Origin: Couchioplanes caeruleus
GTDB lineage: Bacteria > Actinomycetota > Actinomycetes > Mycobacteriales > Micromonosporaceae
Length of the DNA stretch: 64,000 nucleotides
Direction of reading: 5' to 3'
Assembly: GCF_023499255.1 (NCBI RefSeq)
Contig: NZ_CP092183.1
Span: 4,150,501-4,214,500 of the forward strand
Below the pieces are notes generated by a model. It was not told where the DNA came from, did not search any database, and saw nothing but the letters and a program-made list of their open reading frames with translations. The position numbers were made by a program, and so were the translations under genes. Of this stretch, positions 26,447 to 33,906 are shown piece by piece. Position 1 is the first letter of the stretch. Every line of letters starts with the position of its first letter.

Positions 26447-27320
26447 CCTTCTCCGCGGCCTCGACGGCGTTGCGGAAGAGCATGGCCACGGTCGTCGGGC
26501 CGACCCCGCCCACCCGCGGGGTGAGCGCGCCGGCCACCGTCGCGACCTCCTCCGCCACGTCGGGCAGCAGCCGCCGGCCCTCGTAGCGCACGCCGGCGCC
26601 GATCACGGTCGCGCCCGGCTTCACGTGCTCCGGCTGGATGATGCCCGGTACGCCCGCCGCGGCCACGAGGATCTCCGCGCGCCGGGTGTAGCGCTGCCAG
26701 TCGGGAACCCCGGTGTGCACCACGGTGACGGCCGCGTTGGCGGTCGGGCGCTTCTGCGACAGCATCATGGCCAGCGGCCGGCCGATGGTGGCGCCGCGGC
26801 CCAGGATGACGACCTCGCGGCCGGCGACCGGGATCTCGTGGTGGGCGAGCAGCGCCTCGATGCCCGCCGGGGTGCACGGGCGCGGGCCGGGCAGCCCGAC
26901 GGAGAGCCGGCCCAGGTTGAGCGGGTGCATGCCGTCGACGTCCTTGTCCGGGTCGACGGTCATCAGCGCGGCGTCGTAGTCGATGTGCGCGGGCGGCGGG
27001 TACTGGATCAGCAGGGCGTGCACGGCCGGGTCGGCGTTCAGCCGGTCGATGACCCGGTGCAGGTCGTCCTGGGTGGCGGAAGCGGGCAGGTGCTCGTGCG
27101 GGGAGACGAAGCCCAGCTCGCCGGCCTGGCGCTGCTTGATGCGGATGTAGCCGGCGCTGGCGTCGTCGTCACCGACGAGGATCGTGGCCAGCGACGGCTG
27201 GACGCCGGTCTCCTTGAGCTTCGCCACGCGCCGCGCCACGTCGGCGAGGACCGCGTCGGCGACCGGCTTGCCGGGCAGGAGCCGGGCCTCGTGGGCCGGG
27301 GTCTGCGGGCTGTCGGACAT
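26436..27320 (-). CDS. folD: Bifunctional methylenetetrahydrofolate dehydrogenase/cyclohydrolase
   Basis: A 294-residue cytoplasmic enzyme interconverting 5,10-methylene-, methenyl- and 10-formyl-THF with NADP. Catalytic region SAGYIRIKQRQAGELGF carries the Tyr and Lys of the family; ALLIQYPPPAHID matches the LVQLPLP loop; DKDVDGMHPLNLGRL, PCTPAGIEALL, VVILGRGATIGRPLAMML (Rossmann fold) and PRVGGVGPTTVAMLFRN follow in order. LGRGATIG replaces the usual GRS..VG, a known variation. AAGGGAGA precedes the ATG at 27320. A ZTP riboswitch sits immediately upstream. Confidence 0.95.
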   Translation of the reverse strand: MSDSPQTPAHEARLLPGKPVADAVLADVARRVAKLKETGVQPSLATILVGDDDASAGYIRIKQRQAGELGFVSPHEHLPASATQDDLHRVIDRLNADPAVHALLIQYPPPAHIDYDAALMTVDPDKDVDGMHPLNLGRLSVGLPGPRPCTPAGIEALLAHHEIPVAGREVVILGRGATIGRPLAMMLSQKRPTANAAVTVVHTGVPDWQRYTRRAEILVAAAGVPGIIQPEHVKPGATVIGAGVRYEGRRLLPDVAEEVATVAGALTPRVGGVGPTTVAMLFRNAVEAAEKASR

Positions 27321-27335
27321 GCGCGTCTCCCTTGG

Positions 27336-27418
27336 TGTGGGCACCCAGGCGGACGGCCCCCACGACGTGCTCCCCGATGGTGGTCCCCATCCTCGATGCC
27401 GCCGGTCGCGTGTCGCCG
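27336..27418 (-). ncRNA. ZTP (pfl) riboswitch upstream of folD
   Basis: Read on the minus strand the leader contains CGCGACCGGCGGCATCGAGG, then GGGGACCACCATCGGGGAGC, a variable linker, and CCGTCCGCCTGGGTGCC. These are the conserved blocks of the pfl motif: the C/GGCG internal-loop strand, the CGGGGAGC pseudoknot strand and the CCG..CGCCUGGGC ligand-binding strand. The element ends about 16 nt before the folD ATG, overlapping the region that would present its ribosome site. ZTP accumulates when 10-formyl-THF is low, which fits control of folD. Confidence 0.85.
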
Positions 27419-27470
27419 ACAAGTATGCCGTGTGCCGCGCGGAAGCCGTGACGGTGTCACCCGGCCGCGG

Positions 27471-27508
27471 CAGAGAGCGCTCTCTGGACTGAATTTTAAC
27501 CACGTGGT
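27471..27508. promoter_or_regulatory. LacI-type operator and CACGTG palindrome before isomerase operon
   Basis: CAGAGAGCGCTCTCTG (27471-27486) is a perfect 16-bp palindrome with the GAGCGCTC core of LacI/GalR-family operators in actinomycetes. ACCACGTGGT (27499-27508) is a second perfect palindrome. A third GCGCT core follows in TGGGCAGCGCTCCCA (27515-27529). No LacI gene is in the window. Confidence 0.6.
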
Positions 27509-27558
27509 AGAAATTGGGCAGCGCTCCCATCGACTTCTGTCGACGTCAGGAGGACACG

Positions 27559-28293
27559 ATGAGCACCGTCTCCGTCCAGCTCTACTCGGTCCGCGACGCG
27601 TTCGCCGCCGACCCCGCGCTCACCCTGCAGCGCCTCGCCGAGATCGGATTCACCCAGGTCGAGCCGTACGGCGTGGTCGAGAACGCCGACACGCTGCGGA
27701 CCGGGCTGCCCGCCAACGGCATGACCGCGCCCACCGCGCACGCCCGGCTGCTCGGCGCCGACCGGCACGCCGTCTTCGCCGCGGCCGCTCGGTGCGGCAT
27801 CCGGGTCGTCATCGAGCCCATGGTCGAGGCGGCCCGCTGGCAGGACCCGGACGGCGTCGCCGCGACCGCCCGGGCCCTCAACGAGGCGGCCGCGATCGCC
27901 GCCGACCACGGGATCACCGTCGGCTACCACAACCACTGGTGGGAGCCCGCCGCGCGGGCGGGCGGGCGCACCGCGCTCGAGGCCTTCGCCGATCAGCTCG
28001 ACCCGGCGCTGGTGCTCGAGGTCGACACCTACTGGGCGACGGCCGCCGGGGAGCACGCCCCCACGCTGCTGCGCCGGCTGGGCGAGCGGGTCCGCGCCAT
28101 CCACGTCAAGGACGGCGACCTGGCCACCGACGGCAGCGGCCAGGTGCCCGCCGGGCAGGGCCGGGTACCGGTGTCCGAGGTGCTGGCCGCCGCCCCGCAC
28201 GCGCTGCGCGTCATCGAGTTCGACAGGTACGCGGGTGACATCTTCGCCGGGCTCGCCGCCAGCCGGGCGTACGTGCTGGGGGAGGGGCGATGA
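27559..28293 (+). CDS. Sugar-phosphate isomerase/epimerase family protein
   Basis: A 244-residue TIM-barrel protein of the xylose-isomerase-like superfamily. SVQLYSVRDAF is the characteristic first strand, VGYHNHWWEP carries a metal-site His, LEVDTYWAT the Asp, AIHVKDGD the His-X-Lys-Asp strand, and VIEFDRYAGD the final Glu. AGGAGG lies 7 nt before ATG 27559. It overlaps the oxidoreductase gene by 4 nt, the usual pairing for inositol- or keto-sugar catabolism in which the dehydrogenase and isomerase act in sequence. Confidence 0.85.
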   Translation: MSTVSVQLYSVRDAFAADPALTLQRLAEIGFTQVEPYGVVENADTLRTGLPANGMTAPTAHARLLGADRHAVFAAAARCGIRVVIEPMVEAARWQDPDGVAATARALNEAAAIAADHGITVGYHNHWWEPAARAGGRTALEAFADQLDPALVLEVDTYWATAAGEHAPTLLRRLGERVRAIHVKDGDLATDGSGQVPAGQGRVPVSEVLAAAPHALRVIEFDRYAGDIFAGLAASRAYVLGEGR

Positions 28294-29402
28294 CGGACGG
28301 GCCGGTCGGCGTGGGGATCGTGGGCGCGGGCACGATCAGCGGCGCGTACCTGCGCAACCTCACCGCGTTCCCCGACCTGCGGGTGCTCATGGTCGCCGAC
28401 CTGGACACCGGGCGTGCGGCGGAGCAGGCCGCCCGCTCCGGCGTCGCCCGATCCGGTACGGCCCAGGACCTGCTCGCCGATCCCGGCGTCGAGATCGTGG
28501 TGAACCTGACCGTCCCGGCCGCGCACGTCGAGGTGGGCCTCGCCGCGCTCGACGCCGGCAAGCACGTGTGGACCGAGAAGCCGCTCGCGCTGGACCGGGG
28601 CTCCGCCCGTACGCTGCTCGACCGGGCCGCAGGGCTGGGACTGCGCGTGGCGAGCGCACCCGACACCGTGCTCGGCGCGGGATTGCAGACCGCCCGCCGC
28701 GCGCTGGACGCCGGCCGCATCGGGACCGCCCGCACCGCCCTCGCGCTGTTCCAGTCGCCGGGGCCGGAGAGCTGGCATCCGGCTCCGGAGTTCCTGTTCC
28801 GGGCGGGCGCCGGCCCGCTGCTCGACATGGGCCCCTACTACCTGACCGCGCTGGTCCACCTGCTCGGACCGGTCGAGCGGGTCACCGCCACCGGCGGGCG
28901 GCTGCGCGGCACGCGGACCATCGGCTCCGGCCCCCGGGCGGGCACCGGCTTCGCGGTCGAGGTGGCCACCACGGTCGCCGCTCTCGTCGAGTTCGCCGGG
29001 GGCGGTTCGGCGCAGCTGCTGACCACGTTCGACTCCGCGCTGGCGCGTACCGGCCTGGAGGTCACCGGTACGCTGGGCACGGCCGTGCTGCCGGACCCCA
29101 ACAGGTTCGACGGTGTGACGACCCTGCACCTGCTCGGCGGGGAGCGAGGGGCGCGGAAGCCGGAGGACCTGGCCGCCGAGGGACACCCGGCGACCCGCGG
29201 CACCGGCGTGCTGGAGCTGGCCCGGGCCATCCGCGCGGGCCGTCCGGAACGCGCGCCCGGCGAGCTGGCGTACCACGTGCTCGACGTCATGCTCGCGATC
29301 GAGGAGTCGGTCGCCCGGAGGGAGACGGTGTCCGTGACCAGCACCGTTCACGTGCCGCCCGCGCTGCCGGCCGGCTGGGACCCGTACGCGCGGACGCTGT
29401 GA
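28290..29402 (+). CDS. Gfo/Idh/MocA family NAD(P)-dependent oxidoreductase
   Basis: A 370-residue dehydrogenase. The Rossmann motif is VGIVGAGTISGAYLRNL (~6-22), the EKPLAL motif follows GKHVW (~95), and a C-terminal alpha/beta substrate domain carries GPLLDMGPYYLTALVHLLGP, the region with catalytic His/Tyr-type residues in relatives. It is translated by overlap with the isomerase stop. Likely oxidises or reduces a cyclic polyol or sugar; LacI-type operators upstream suggest sugar induction. Confidence 0.88.
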   Translation: MTDGPVGVGIVGAGTISGAYLRNLTAFPDLRVLMVADLDTGRAAEQAARSGVARSGTAQDLLADPGVEIVVNLTVPAAHVEVGLAALDAGKHVWTEKPLALDRGSARTLLDRAAGLGLRVASAPDTVLGAGLQTARRALDAGRIGTARTALALFQSPGPESWHPAPEFLFRAGAGPLLDMGPYYLTALVHLLGPVERVTATGGRLRGTRTIGSGPRAGTGFAVEVATTVAALVEFAGGGSAQLLTTFDSALARTGLEVTGTLGTAVLPDPNRFDGVTTLHLLGGERGARKPEDLAAEGHPATRGTGVLELARAIRAGRPERAPGELAYHVLDVMLAIEESVARRETVSVTSTVHVPPALPAGWDPYARTL

Positions 29403-29980
29403 TGCGGCTCCGCTTCAGCCCGGACACCGCCGCCGCGGACTGGCTCGCCGGCTCCGGGACGCCCTTCGAACAGCTGGTCACGTTCGGCCCGGCCGGCTTC
29501 CCCGCGTACGCCCGGCTGCGTTTCATGCCGGACCCGGACCGGCCCGGCCAGGCCGAGACCGACGCCGACCTGCCCGGCGACCACCCGCTGGAGATCGCCC
29601 AGGCCCGCCGGGCCCTGCACCTGCTCGCGGACTTCACCGCGACGCCCGGGGACTGCTGGTTCTGCGTGTGGGAGGGCTATTCGGACATCCCCCTGCCGTC
29701 CGGGGTTGCCCTTGTCACCGTGCCGCACCGGCGCTACGCGCTGCTGCGGGGCGCGCTGGGCGACATCGACGCGTGGGAGGACGACCTCGGTGGCGGGCAG
29801 CCGGTCGCGCCGCCCGCGTTCGTGTGGCCGGCGGACCGCAGCTGGGTGTTCGCGAGCGACGTCGACCCGCACTGGGCCGGGATCGGCGCGTCGCAGGCGG
29901 CGGTCGACGCGCTGATCGCGGCTCCCGGCCTCGACGTCGTGCCCGCCCGGCCCACCGAGCCGCAACCCGCTTACCGCTGA
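29402..29980 (+). CDS. Hypothetical protein coupled to the oxidoreductase gene
   Basis: A 192-residue protein starting at ATG 29402, overlapping the preceding stop (TGATG). It is Trp-rich: WFCVWEGYSD, FVWPADRSWVFASDVDPHWAGIG. That last block resembles actinobacterial hypothetical proteins thought to bind small ligands, but I cannot name a family. No signal or membrane segment. Position in the operon suggests an accessory role to the isomerase/oxidoreductase pair, or a separate gene read through. Confidence 0.6.
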   Translation: MRLRFSPDTAAADWLAGSGTPFEQLVTFGPAGFPAYARLRFMPDPDRPGQAETDADLPGDHPLEIAQARRALHLLADFTATPGDCWFCVWEGYSDIPLPSGVALVTVPHRRYALLRGALGDIDAWEDDLGGGQPVAPPAFVWPADRSWVFASDVDPHWAGIGASQAAVDALIAAPGLDVVPARPTEPQPAYR

Positions 29981-30613
29981 TCAGAACGCGGTCAGGGGGA
30001 CGACGGTCCGGCCCGGGTGGTGCGGGGTCAGCGCCTCGTCGAGCATCGCTGCGGCGACGGTGGCCCGGCTGACCCCGGTGGGGAAGATGCGCCGCGGCGC
30101 CTCACCCAGCGGAACGGTACGGCGCCCGGAGGCGAGGGGCCCGTCGCTCATCGGTCCGGCGTGGAACACCGTGCCCCCGGCGGCGAGCACCGTCGCGTCG
30201 GCGGCCACCTTGTCGGCCAGCTCGTTGCGCATGAGCATCCGGAGCACGGCACGCGTGACAGCGCCGGCCTGCCGGGCCGATTCGCCGGTGCCGTACGCGC
30301 CCAGCCAGACGACACGGTCCACACCGGACGCGACGGCGGCCCGCGCGCCGGCGGTCAGCGTGCCGGGCGGCCCACCACGGACGCCGAGCCCGGACACGAG
30401 CACGTCGGAGCCACCGGCAGCGCGGGCGACCGAGCCCGCGTCGTGGACGTCCGCGGCGACCGTCACGAGCAGCGCCTGATCGGCGACGGGGACGCGGGCC
30501 GGATCCCGGGCGATCGCGGTGACCTCGAGTCCACGATCGAGCGCCTGCGTGACCAGCAGCCGCCCGACGGCTCCCGAAGCGCCGAGGACGGCGATGCGCG
30601 GGGCCCCCGTCAC
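29981..30613 (-). CDS. NAD(P)H-binding SDR-like protein
   Basis: A 210-residue NmrA/NAD(P)-binding protein. The dinucleotide motif is IAVLGASGAVGRLLVTQALD, with VTAIARDPARV after it. DVLVSGLGVRGG and VVWLGAYGTGES are the following Rossmann strands. The protein is short, as in the YwnB/SDR-like atypical group, and may be a flavin reductase or redox sensor. The GTG start overlaps the stop of the inositol-monophosphatase-like gene by 4 nt. It converges with the hypothetical gene before it with no spacer. Confidence 0.75.
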   Translation of the reverse strand: MTGAPRIAVLGASGAVGRLLVTQALDRGLEVTAIARDPARVPVADQALLVTVAADVHDAGSVARAAGGSDVLVSGLGVRGGPPGTLTAGARAAVASGVDRVVWLGAYGTGESARQAGAVTRAVLRMLMRNELADKVAADATVLAAGGTVFHAGPMSDGPLASGRRTVPLGEAPRRIFPTGVSRATVAAAMLDEALTPHHPGRTVVPLTAF

Positions 30614-31401
30614 CGCAGGTCCCGCAGCACGGCGAGGGCGGCGCCGTGTACGCCCGGCGCGGCCGCCACGTACCCGTCGCTCGTGACGTCCCAGGGCCTG
30701 CCGTCGAGGTCGGTGACGAGCCCGCCGGCCTCCCGCACGAGCAGCACGGGCCCGATGTGGGAGCGTACGTTCTCGTCCTGCCAGTGCACGTCCATGCGGC
30801 CGGCGGCGACCTGGGCGAGCTGGTGGCCGACCGGCACGGAGACCCGTACGTAGAGGGCCCGCTGCATCATCGCCGTGACGAAGGCACCCACCCGCCGCGC
30901 GTGGCCGGCCTCCCGGCCGGGCTGGGCCTGGCCGGTGCCGACCAGCGCGGCGTCCAGGCCGGTCCTGGCGGAGACCGAGACGGGTACGCCGTTCAGGAAC
31001 GCCCCGCCGCCGGACACCGCGGTGAACATCTCGTCCTGCAGCGGCGCGTACAGGACGGCGAGCAGCGGGCGGCCGTCGCGGACCAGGCTCACGCCGGTGT
31101 TCCAGTCGGTCATGCCGTGCACGGCGTTGAGGTTGCCGCCGACCGGGTCGACGACCCACCAGTCGCCGTCCGGCATCGGCCCGGAACCGTGCTCGTCGCT
31201 CGTCCACCGCGACCCCGGCAGCGCCTCGGCGAGGGCCGGCCGCAGCACGTCGGCGACCGCGGTGTCGTTGCCGTGCAGCGCCGCGAGCAGGTCGGTCATG
31301 CCGGTGGTGCGGGACTCGGTCGAGAAGCGCCGCAGCAGGCGGGCGCCGGCCGCGCGGACGGCGGCGGTCGCAGCGGTCAGCACCTCGTTGTCGGTGGGCA
31401 T
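30610..31401 (-). CDS. Inositol-monophosphatase-like protein with altered metal site
   Basis: A 263-residue protein of the IMPase fold. TSDEHGSG supplies the motif A Glu. The central metal motif reads WVVDPVGGNLNAVHG, where active family members have DP.DGT, so the second Asp is Gly. The C-terminal motif before LLVREAGG reads RSHIGPV instead of WD.AAG, so the third Asp is also lost. Phosphatase activity is therefore doubtful; a regulatory or different catalytic role is possible. It is divergent from the LysR gene and coupled to the SDR gene. Confidence 0.75.
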   Translation of the reverse strand: MPTDNEVLTAATAAVRAAGARLLRRFSTESRTTGMTDLLAALHGNDTAVADVLRPALAEALPGSRWTSDEHGSGPMPDGDWWVVDPVGGNLNAVHGMTDWNTGVSLVRDGRPLLAVLYAPLQDEMFTAVSGGGAFLNGVPVSVSARTGLDAALVGTGQAQPGREAGHARRVGAFVTAMMQRALYVRVSVPVGHQLAQVAAGRMDVHWQDENVRSHIGPVLLVREAGGLVTDLDGRPWDVTSDGYVAAAPGVHGAALAVLRDLR

Positions 31402-31516
31402 GCGGAATCACCATGTCTTTCGGCTGGGAGCTGCAGCCCGATCGGGCCGTGCCACCACTATCGAGCCGCGGGATCAGTGAGTCCAGTGCACTCTCGTTAG
31501 GCTAGGGTTTACCGTC

Positions 31517-32434
31517 GTGCAACTGGATCTGAACCTCCTCAGCGCGCTCGACGCCCTGCTGGAAGAGGGCAGCGTGACCGGTGCGGCGGAGCGTCTGCGG
31601 CTGTCCGCTCCCGCCGTGAGCCGCACGCTGGGCCGCATCCGGCGGCTGACCGGCGACGACATCCTGGTCCGCACCGGCCGCACGATGACGCCCACGCCGT
31701 ACGCGCTGGCGATCCGGCAGCAGGTCGGCGAGCTGGTCCGGCAGGCCCACGCCGTGCTCACCCCGAGCCGCGACCTCGACCTCGCCGCCCTGGACCGCAC
31801 GTTCACGCTGCAGTGCCACGACGTGCTCGCCCTGTCGCTCGGACCGGAGCTGCTGAACGCGGTCGCGGAGCGGGCGCCGGGCGTGCGCCTGCGGCTGCTG
31901 GCCGAGCCCGTCGCCGACACCGACGACCTGCGGCACGGCCGGGTCGACCTGCAGATCGGTGCGGACCCGCCGGAGCTGCCGGAGTTCCGGTCCGAGACCA
32001 CCGGCGAGGACCGGCTGGCCGTGATCATGCGGCGTGGCCATCCCGGCGCCGGCCGGCTCGACGCCGCGACGTACGCCGCCCACCCGCACGTGCTCATCTC
32101 CCGCCGCGGGCGGCTGACGGACCCCGTCGACGACCTCCTGGCCGCCCGCAGCCTGCATCGGCGCGTGCTGGCCGCGGTCGGCACGAGCGCGGCGGCCCTG
32201 CACATCGTGAGCCGCAGCGACAGCCTGCTGACCGCCCCGGCCCGCATGTGCCGCCCGCTGATCGACGCCTTCGGGATGCACACCGAACCGCTCCCGGTCC
32301 CGTCCACCCCGGTCCCGATCGTGTGCACGTGGCACCAGCGCTATGACACCGACCCCGCACACACCTGGCTGCGCGGGCAGGTCCGGGCCGCGCTCGGTCA
32401 CTCCAGCGGGACCGCGAGCACGCCCTCCAGGTAG
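31517..32434 (+). CDS. LysR family transcriptional regulator
   Basis: A 305-residue regulator. The N-terminal HTH is LDLNLLSALDALLEEGSVTGAAERLRLSAPAVSRTLGRIR in pattern, with the effector-binding domain from ~90. It is divergent from the IMPase-like/SDR pair, the usual LysR geometry, so those genes are the probable targets. A TAGGGT (31503-31508) lies 8 nt before the GTG. AGTGCACT (31485-31492) in the intergenic DNA is a palindromic candidate site. Its last 37 nt overlap the convergent TetR gene. Confidence 0.88.
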   Translation: MQLDLNLLSALDALLEEGSVTGAAERLRLSAPAVSRTLGRIRRLTGDDILVRTGRTMTPTPYALAIRQQVGELVRQAHAVLTPSRDLDLAALDRTFTLQCHDVLALSLGPELLNAVAERAPGVRLRLLAEPVADTDDLRHGRVDLQIGADPPELPEFRSETTGEDRLAVIMRRGHPGAGRLDAATYAAHPHVLISRRGRLTDPVDDLLAARSLHRRVLAAVGTSAAALHIVSRSDSLLTAPARMCRPLIDAFGMHTEPLPVPSTPVPIVCTWHQRYDTDPAHTWLRGQVRAALGHSSGTASTPSR

Positions 32435-32988
32435 AACCGCATCGCGGCGACCAGGTCGACGCGGTCGGGTCCGGTCAGCCACTGCACCTGCAGGCCGTCC
32501 ATCAGCGCCACGAAACACAGCCCGGCCTGGGCGGGATCGACACCCGCGCGCAGCCCGCCCGCCTCGGCCAGCGCCCGGAACGACAGCTCGGCGTGCTCGC
32601 GGGCGACCGCGTAGTGCCGGGCGAAGTAGTCGTGGGCCGGGTGGCTCGGCGCGACCGCCTCGGCGGCCAGCCGCGAGTACAGGTCGACCATCCCGCGGTG
32701 CCGGACGTTGTGCGCGGCCAGCGCCAGCATGTGACGCAGGAAGTCCGGTCCCGGCGGGATCGCCAGGCGCTCCCGCTCCACGTTCTCGGCGTCGCGGCGC
32801 TCCAGCACCGCGGCGAGCAGCGCCTCCTTGGTGGGGAAGTAGTACAGCAGCCCGGCGTGGGTGATACCGGCGCGCTTGGCGATCTCCCGCAGCGACGAGC
32901 CGTGATAGCCGGCCTCGGCGTACACCGCCACGGCCGCCGCGATGATGTCCTCCCGGCGGATCCGCCCCTTCAGATATCCACCGGTCAC
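32398..32988 (-). CDS. TetR family regulator
   Basis: A 196-residue regulator. HTH: YAEAGYHGSSLREIAKRAGI with THAGLLYYFPTKEALLAAVL. The C-terminal region (CFVALMDGLQVQWLTGPDRVDLVAAMRFYLEGV) matches the TetR_C-type ligand domains of betaine/sugar-type regulators. GTG start with no Shine-Dalgarno; CATGAT lies 6 nt upstream, so it may be leaderless. Its target is not evident, because downstream of it is the convergent LysR gene and upstream the end of the surface-glycan operon. Confidence 0.85.
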   Translation of the reverse strand: MTGGYLKGRIRREDIIAAAVAVYAEAGYHGSSLREIAKRAGITHAGLLYYFPTKEALLAAVLERRDAENVERERLAIPPGPDFLRHMLALAAHNVRHRGMVDLYSRLAAEAVAPSHPAHDYFARHYAVAREHAELSFRALAEAGGLRAGVDPAQAGLCFVALMDGLQVQWLTGPDRVDLVAAMRFYLEGVLAVPLE

Positions 32989-33003
32989 GCGCCCATCATG
33001 CCG

Positions 33004-33906
33004 CTACTCGACGGCGCTGATGTACAGGGTGCGGTACGCCGTGGTGTCACCGGCCCGGAAGAGGGTCACCGCCAGCCGCTGCGCGCCCGGCAACGAGAGG
33101 CTCTCGGTCCAGGTGCCGGCGCCGGTCACCGAGATCACCCGGCGGGCCACGGACGCGCCCGCCGGCCCGGTCACGGTCAGCGTGTACGGGCCGTCCGCGC
33201 GGACCAGGCCGGACACCGAGACCGCCACCGTACGGTTGCCCGCCGCGTCCACCGGGCCCGAGGGTGCCGCCGACAGCGCGGTCACCGTCGTCTGGAAGGT
33301 CTCCCGCGACGTACCGAACGACAGCCAGCTGGCCCCGCCGAGCACCGCGAGCACGAGCACCAGCGGCAGGAGCTGGCGTACCAGGCGGCCGCGGCGTGCC
33401 TTCTCCTCGGCGGCGAGGTGCTCCTCGTCTTCCGGCGGCACCACGGACATGACGACGGTGCGCGCCTCGGCGATGACGGCCACGTCGCGCGGGACGAGCT
33501 GGAGGCGCGGCGGCGGCGCGGCCGCCGGTCCCGGCTCGTCCTCGGCGGCCGGCGCCCCGGCGGGCACTGCGCGCGGCAGCAGCGCCGGGACGACCAGCGC
33601 GAGCAGGGTCACCCCGGCCGTGGCGACCGTCCAGGACACCCGGTCCAGGTGGAGCCGGCACACGTGGATGACCAGGCCGGAGACCACCAGCACCGCCATG
33701 CTCAGCGCCGGGGCCAGGGTGATGCGTTCGACGGCGGTGAGCTCGCGGCCGCGGAACAGCGCCCCGGTCAGCGCCATGCCGGGCAGCACGAACCCGAGCA
33801 GCAGCCCGCCCGCGACGGTCAGCGGCAGCGGCCCCGCCAGCACGGCCGCGCCGGCGGCCACGGTCACCGCCGCGAGGATCCGGGGGAGCAGCGCGGTGCC
33901 GGTCAC
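33004..33906 (-). CDS. Membrane protein ending the surface-glycan operon (DUF1616-like)
   Basis: A 300-residue protein. About four N-terminal membrane helices (for example TVAGGLLLGFVLPGMALTGA and LAPALSMAVLVVSGLVIHV) are followed by a Pro/Ala cytoplasmic loop, one more helix (LLPLVLVLAVLGGASWLSF) and an extracytoplasmic Ig-like domain with DGPYTLTVTGPAGASVARRV. The layout resembles DUF1616 proteins of archaeal and actinobacterial glycan loci. The GTG overlaps the preceding stop (GTGA), so it is made together with the large GT-C-like protein. Confidence 0.6.
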   Translation of the reverse strand: MTGTALLPRILAAVTVAAGAAVLAGPLPLTVAGGLLLGFVLPGMALTGALFRGRELTAVERITLAPALSMAVLVVSGLVIHVCRLHLDRVSWTVATAGVTLLALVVPALLPRAVPAGAPAAEDEPGPAAAPPPRLQLVPRDVAVIAEARTVVMSVVPPEDEEHLAAEEKARRGRLVRQLLPLVLVLAVLGGASWLSFGTSRETFQTTVTALSAAPSGPVDAAGNRTVAVSVSGLVRADGPYTLTVTGPAGASVARRVISVTGAGTWTESLSLPGAQRLAVTLFRAGDTTAYRTLYISAVE

